From the NCBI GenBank assembly GCA_018362935.1, contig JAHALQ010000009.1, forward strand, positions 37,996 through 101,995: a stretch of DNA of 64,000 nucleotides, given 5' to 3'. Numbering within the stretch: the stretch's first letter is position 1; each line of letters starts with the position of its first letter. Shown piece by piece: positions 61,353 to 64,000 of the stretch. The notes beneath the pieces were generated by a model. The model did no database searches and was not told where the DNA came from. It saw only the letters and a program-made list of their open reading frames with translations. Both the position numbers and the translations under genes were made by a program. This DNA is from Pseudomonadota bacterium. GTDB lineage: Bacteria; Pseudomonadota; Alphaproteobacteria; RF32; CAG-239.

Positions 61353-62075
61353 TTAGTAATTGATGTAGATTTCGGCGCGCCTGTTCAGCCGCTCACCTTC
61401 AGGCATCACTTCCTGATAGGCGGGAGCTGAGTCAGACAAAGCTTCAACCACAATCTTGGAAGCCGGCATCCCGGCACGTTTCAGAGCCGCGGCAACATTC
61501 TGCGCGCGTTCAAGCGACACCTTAAAGTTGGCGAGTTTATGAGTGGCCGGGTCCGTATTGCGGGTGCGGCTGGAAGCATAACCGTATACGACGATAGTCG
61601 CATTATTCTTTTTGGCCGTGCGTACAACATCGCGCAGAGCTTTGTTGTATTGTGAATCAACGGCGGCGCTGCCGTTGGCAAAATAAACTGTTTCCAGACG
61701 GTAGCTGACGCTCGGAACATCCGGCTGCTCGTCGGCCGCAGCTGCGGTTTGCTGCGGTTTTGCGGGAATATCGATTTTATCGCTGCCGGTTTCGGTTTTC
61801 ATTTCTTCGGCAACAACCGGTTTTGTCTGAGCGGCTGCCACTTTTTCGGTTTCATCAACCGGCTCCTCATCGTCTTCATAAGCGGCATTTTTGTTATCAG
61901 CCTTCAATGAACTCCCTTCTTTGGGCAGTTCGCGTTCAACCCGGCCGCCCTCGGCAATCACAACATCGTCTTCATCTTCGTCAAAATCCGGAAAAACGGC
62001 ACTTGCGCAAGCATTCAGCAACATGGCCGATACGCAGATTCCGCCCCAAATCAACACATTTTTTAAACCAAACAT
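61353..62075 (-). CDS. OmpA-family lipoprotein
   Basis: 240-aa outer-membrane-anchored lipoprotein. A hydrophobic signal ends in the lipobox LNAC (residues 15-18). An acidic, low-complexity linker follows to about 125. The C-terminal OmpA/MotB domain (VYFANGSAAVDS, IVVYGYASSRTRN, LERAQNVAAALKRAG, LNRRAEIYI) binds peptidoglycan. The start is the ATG 30 codons inside the longest frame, because it gives the signal peptide. Relatives include Pal-like proteins. Confidence 0.85.
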   Translation of the reverse strand: MFGLKNVLIWGGICVSAMLLNACASAVFPDFDEDEDDVVIAEGGRVERELPKEGSSLKADNKNAAYEDDEEPVDETEKVAAAQTKPVVAEEMKTETGSDKIDIPAKPQQTAAAADEQPDVPSVSYRLETVYFANGSAAVDSQYNKALRDVVRTAKKNNATIVVYGYASSRTRNTDPATHKLANFKVSLERAQNVAAALKRAGMPASKIVVEALSDSAPAYQEVMPEGERLNRRAEIYINY

Positions 62076-62258
62076 AGTTTTTTCCCACTCAAAAAGTAAC
62101 TCAGTTGCCCAAAAGATAACGTAATAATCACCATAACACAAGTGCAAAAACATAGTTTTGAGCAAAATTATTCGTGACTATCTTTGAATATTTATTTGTA
62201 TTTCCGCAAAGTTATATTATAATCCGGATATTGTTTATTTTGGGTTAAGGAAAAAGCC

Positions 62259-62786
62259 ATGACCAAATCCGCCGCCAAATCAGCATTGGACGTTGCCAAC
62301 TGGTTTTTCAAAAAAGCCGAAGCATCCCGGATGTATCTGGAAGAAGACAAACTGCACCCCCTGATTTTTCTGGCTCAGGCGCACTATGCCCTCAAAAATG
62401 GCATGCAATATCTGATACCGGGCTTGTTTGTTTGCGACAATGACGGCTTTTTTGAGCCCAATCTCAAAAAGATACTCGAATTTGGCATGCCTCTGATGGG
62501 CGAACCGGAGCTTCCGCGCCATATAACGGAATTTCTTGAGCTTGTCTGGCATAAATACGCATCCAAAAACGCTTTCGAGCTTATCGGCATAATCAAAGAT
62601 TCTCAGGCTTACCGCAAACACCATGTCAAAGACGAAACTGTTTTGCTGACGCTTGAAGACATGACGCAAAATTTCGGCACGCCGGCAGAACCCCAAACCG
62701 CCAAAAAGATTCGCATATCGCAAAACGGCCCGGTTGTCGTTTCGGAATGGCAGCCCCGCAAACTCAACGCGGCAAAAAAATCATAA
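62259..62786 (+). CDS. Panacea/SocA-like domain protein
   Basis: 175-aa protein. Residues 8-120 (ALDVANWFFKKAEASRMYLE, HPLIFLAQAHYALKNG, EPELPRHITEFLELVWHKYA) match the layout of the Panacea (DUF4065, SocA-like) domain, an antitoxin-type domain that starts with A-x-x-V-A-x-x-F/I and has a Q-A-H-Y segment. No toxin-like gene is adjacent. A C-terminal tail of 50 residues is basic. It lies 20 bp before the DUF192 gene, on the same strand. This is a distant similarity. Confidence 0.58.
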   Translation: MTKSAAKSALDVANWFFKKAEASRMYLEEDKLHPLIFLAQAHYALKNGMQYLIPGLFVCDNDGFFEPNLKKILEFGMPLMGEPELPRHITEFLELVWHKYASKNAFELIGIIKDSQAYRKHHVKDETVLLTLEDMTQNFGTPAEPQTAKKIRISQNGPVVVSEWQPRKLNAAKKS

Positions 62787-62806
62787 ACTAAGGAGAAAAT
62801 ATAATC

Positions 62807-63583
62807 ATGCTCAAATACGCACAATTATTTTTAGCGGCGCTCCTGCTGGTCAGCTGCTCCTCAGAAGAAGAGCAAAAGCCGATGTCACCGCTGTTAATTC
62901 AGACAGCCAACGGCGATGTCCGTTTCTCGGTTGAAGTCGCCCAAACGCCGGAAGAACTTCAAAAAGGCCTGATGCACCGCACCAACCTCGGTTTCACCAA
63001 CGGCATGATTTTCAGCATCTATCCGGTGCGCCCGACCGCCATGTGGATGAAAAATACCAAAATACCGCTGGATATGCTCTTTATTGCGCCGGACGCCACA
63101 ATCAGCCTGATTAAGGAAAACGCCGAGCCGATGTCGGAAGAGCTGATTATATCGCGTGACCCCGTCCGCGCCGTATTGGAAATTAATGCCGGACAGGTCA
63201 AACGCCACGGCATAAAAATCGGTGACAAAGTCAATCACATGATTCTCAATAATATGCTCGACACCAAAACCCCCGGCCCCGACAACGGCGTCAACGCGCC
63301 CAAAGAAACGGCTGCGCCGCAGGCCGATATCCCGGTACCTCAGATGGGCAAAGTTATTCCCAAGGGCGGCATTGTTCCCAAAACAGGCGCCATTCAACCA
63401 AAAACCGGAGCAATTGTTCCCAAGACCGGAGCCATTCAGCCGAAAACCGGCGCAATCGTGCCAAAGACAGGAGCTGCCCCTGGCGGGATTGTTCCTAAAA
63501 CCGGCGCCATTCAGCCCAAAACTGGCGTTGCCGCGCCCGGACAGCCGGCAGGGCCGATAAAACTCCCGGTTCCTGCCCCATAA
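62807..63583 (+). CDS. DUF192 lipoprotein with PKTG repeats
   Basis: 258-aa lipoprotein: signal to the lipobox LVSC (residues 14-17), then a DUF192 domain (about 28-145) with VEVAQTPEELQKGLMHR, MIFSIYPVRPTAMWMKNT, PLDMLFIAPDATI and AVLEINAGQVKRHGIKIGD. Residues 185-250 hold seven PKTG units (IVPKTG/AIQPKTG), a proline-rich extended linker of unknown use. DUF192 proteins are small beta proteins of unknown function. It is probably co-transcribed with the Panacea-like gene. A strong terminator follows. Confidence 0.86.
   Translation: MLKYAQLFLAALLLVSCSSEEEQKPMSPLLIQTANGDVRFSVEVAQTPEELQKGLMHRTNLGFTNGMIFSIYPVRPTAMWMKNTKIPLDMLFIAPDATISLIKENAEPMSEELIISRDPVRAVLEINAGQVKRHGIKIGDKVNHMILNNMLDTKTPGPDNGVNAPKETAAPQADIPVPQMGKVIPKGGIVPKTGAIQPKTGAIVPKTGAIQPKTGAIVPKTGAAPGGIVPKTGAIQPKTGVAAPGQPAGPIKLPVPAP
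63367..63531 (+). repeat. tandem repeat coding for PKTG units
   Basis: Units of about 21 bp encode alternating I-V-P-K-T-G and A-I-Q-P-K-T-G. The DNA copies differ at third codon positions, so the peptide repeat is older than the most recent expansion. Confidence 0.85.
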
Positions 63584-63584
63584 T

Positions 63585-63616
63585 TAAAAAGCCCCTTCGA
63601 TAAGGGGCTTTTTTTA
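63585..63616 (+). terminator. terminator of the DUF192 gene
   Basis: AAAAGCCCCTT and AAGGGGCTTTT pair around CGAT, followed by more T. Confidence 0.92.
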
Positions 63617-63712
63617 TGGTTCGGTGCAAAATAGCCCGCCGTTGCGAGCATCCGCGCGGCTTCATGCCAAATTACAAATCGCAATTTTGTCAACCCCGCC
63701 CTTAATTTATAG

Positions 63713-63761
63713 TTGACTCTCACTGAGAAATAGCTGATAATAAGAATAGTCTTATATTCTT
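63713..63761 (+). promoter_or_regulatory. promoter and leader hairpin of collar-type gene 2
   Basis: TTGACT (63713-63718) and GATAAT (63736-63741) are 17 bp apart, followed by the same AAGAATA/TATTCTT inverted repeat as at 37677-37696. Confidence 0.78.
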
Positions 63762-63778
63762 GTTTGAGGTACTTCGCC

Positions 63779-64000
63779 ATGAACTATTTTCGTACTTTCC
63801 TGTCCCTTTCCGTTCTTACGCCTGGTCTCGTCTGGACCGTTTTCGACGCCCGCGCCCAGACCTGTACCCAGGCACCTTCATGTTCCCAGCTCGGTTACAC
63901 CAAAACCGTGTCCCAATGTGCCGGTAAAAATATGATTAAGTGTCCCTTTGACACTTCCCTCGCTTATTGCGAGGACGGGCCGTCCTGCGCTTCTCTGGGT
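63779..64000 (+). CDS. secreted Cys-rich protein, collar-type paralogue (5' part)
   Basis: The first 74 codons of a second member of the secreted Cys-rich family, cut by the window end. The signal peptide is almost identical to gene 1 (SLSVLTPGLVWTVFDARAQT). The Cys-rich repeat begins CTQAPSCSQLGYTKTVSQCA and continues with KCPFDTSLAYC. Whether it too ends in a tail-collar domain cannot be seen. It has its own promoter and a GAGGT ribosome-binding site. Confidence 0.8.
   Translation, partial: MNYFRTFLSLSVLTPGLVWTVFDARAQTCTQAPSCSQLGYTKTVSQCAGKNMIKCPFDTSLAYCEDGPSCASLG

Noticed and set aside
63367..63531. Regular short repeats that look CRISPR-like at first sight
   Set aside because: They lie in frame in the DUF192 gene and encode PKTG units without spacers.

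Overview
The window looks like a chromosome segment of an anaerobic, probably host-associated alphaproteobacterium. The lineage call is an inference from several signs. On the minus strand lon, an HU gene and tRNA-Val(TAC) follow in the alphaproteobacterial order. A DUF3035 lipoprotein sits next to lspA. The rpsD product is of alphaproteobacterial type, and the flagellin relic ends in an alphaproteobacterial-style C-terminus. An Rnf complex and no aerobic respiratory genes suggest anaerobic energy metabolism. Most of the window is ordinary, tightly packed housekeeping sequence, with a few accessory patches.

Layout. 1-3.1 kb: the Rnf ion-pumping ferredoxin:NAD oxidoreductase operon in the order C-D-G-E-A, closed by a terminator, with no rnfB after rnfA. 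3.2-8.2 kb: a small unknown gene, a family-5 uracil-DNA glycosylase, an outer-membrane barrel, a Nudix hydrolase, a TPR-methyltransferase fusion and rpsD. 8.4-14.4 kb: a large sulfatase-like membrane protein, yejEF transporter parts, an HD nucleotidase and a small membrane protein, followed by a flagellin relic. 15-18.9 kb: prolyl aminopeptidase, histidine phosphatase, a putative antitoxin and a Zeta toxin in one minus-strand operon, then an orphan ParB-fold-like gene and queH. 19-30 kb: sirtuin, amidohydrolase, galE, a PEP-synthase-like protein, a Gdx/SugE pseudogene, a U32 rRNA hydroxylation protein, and MATE and sugar transporters.

30-38 kb: envelope and stress proteins, tRNA-Val, a metalloprotease, HU, an unknown exported protein and Lon, then a secreted tail-collar protein. 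38.7-42 kb: a FliN-like protein followed by lipid A/Kdo genes (DUF374, waaA, lpxK). 42-48 kb: CDGSH and aldo/keto reductase genes, then an accessory module of an IbrB-like ParB-fold protein, an IbrA-like PP-loop enzyme and a degenerate SNF2-like protein, divergent from a frameshifted adenosylhomocysteinase-like gene. 48-58 kb: tRNA-Ser, then a long minus-strand operon lspA-DUF3035-M16-M16-pgi-mutL-nudix-zip and mgtE. 58-64 kb: tRNA-Leu, DUF502, recJ, an OmpA-like lipoprotein, a Panacea-like protein, a DUF192 lipoprotein and the start of a second tail-collar-type gene.

The most unusual signals are three. (1) At both tRNA-Val and tRNA-Ser, a short hairpin-rich insert lies between the intact tRNA and a duplicated tRNA 3' end; the two inserts share a core of about 24 bp, suggesting a small tRNA-targeting element family. 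(2) The IbrB/IbrA/SNF2-like trio may be a nucleic-acid modification or defence module. (3) Two secreted Cys-rich proteins, one with a complete phage tail-collar domain, share a nearly identical promoter, leader hairpin and signal peptide.
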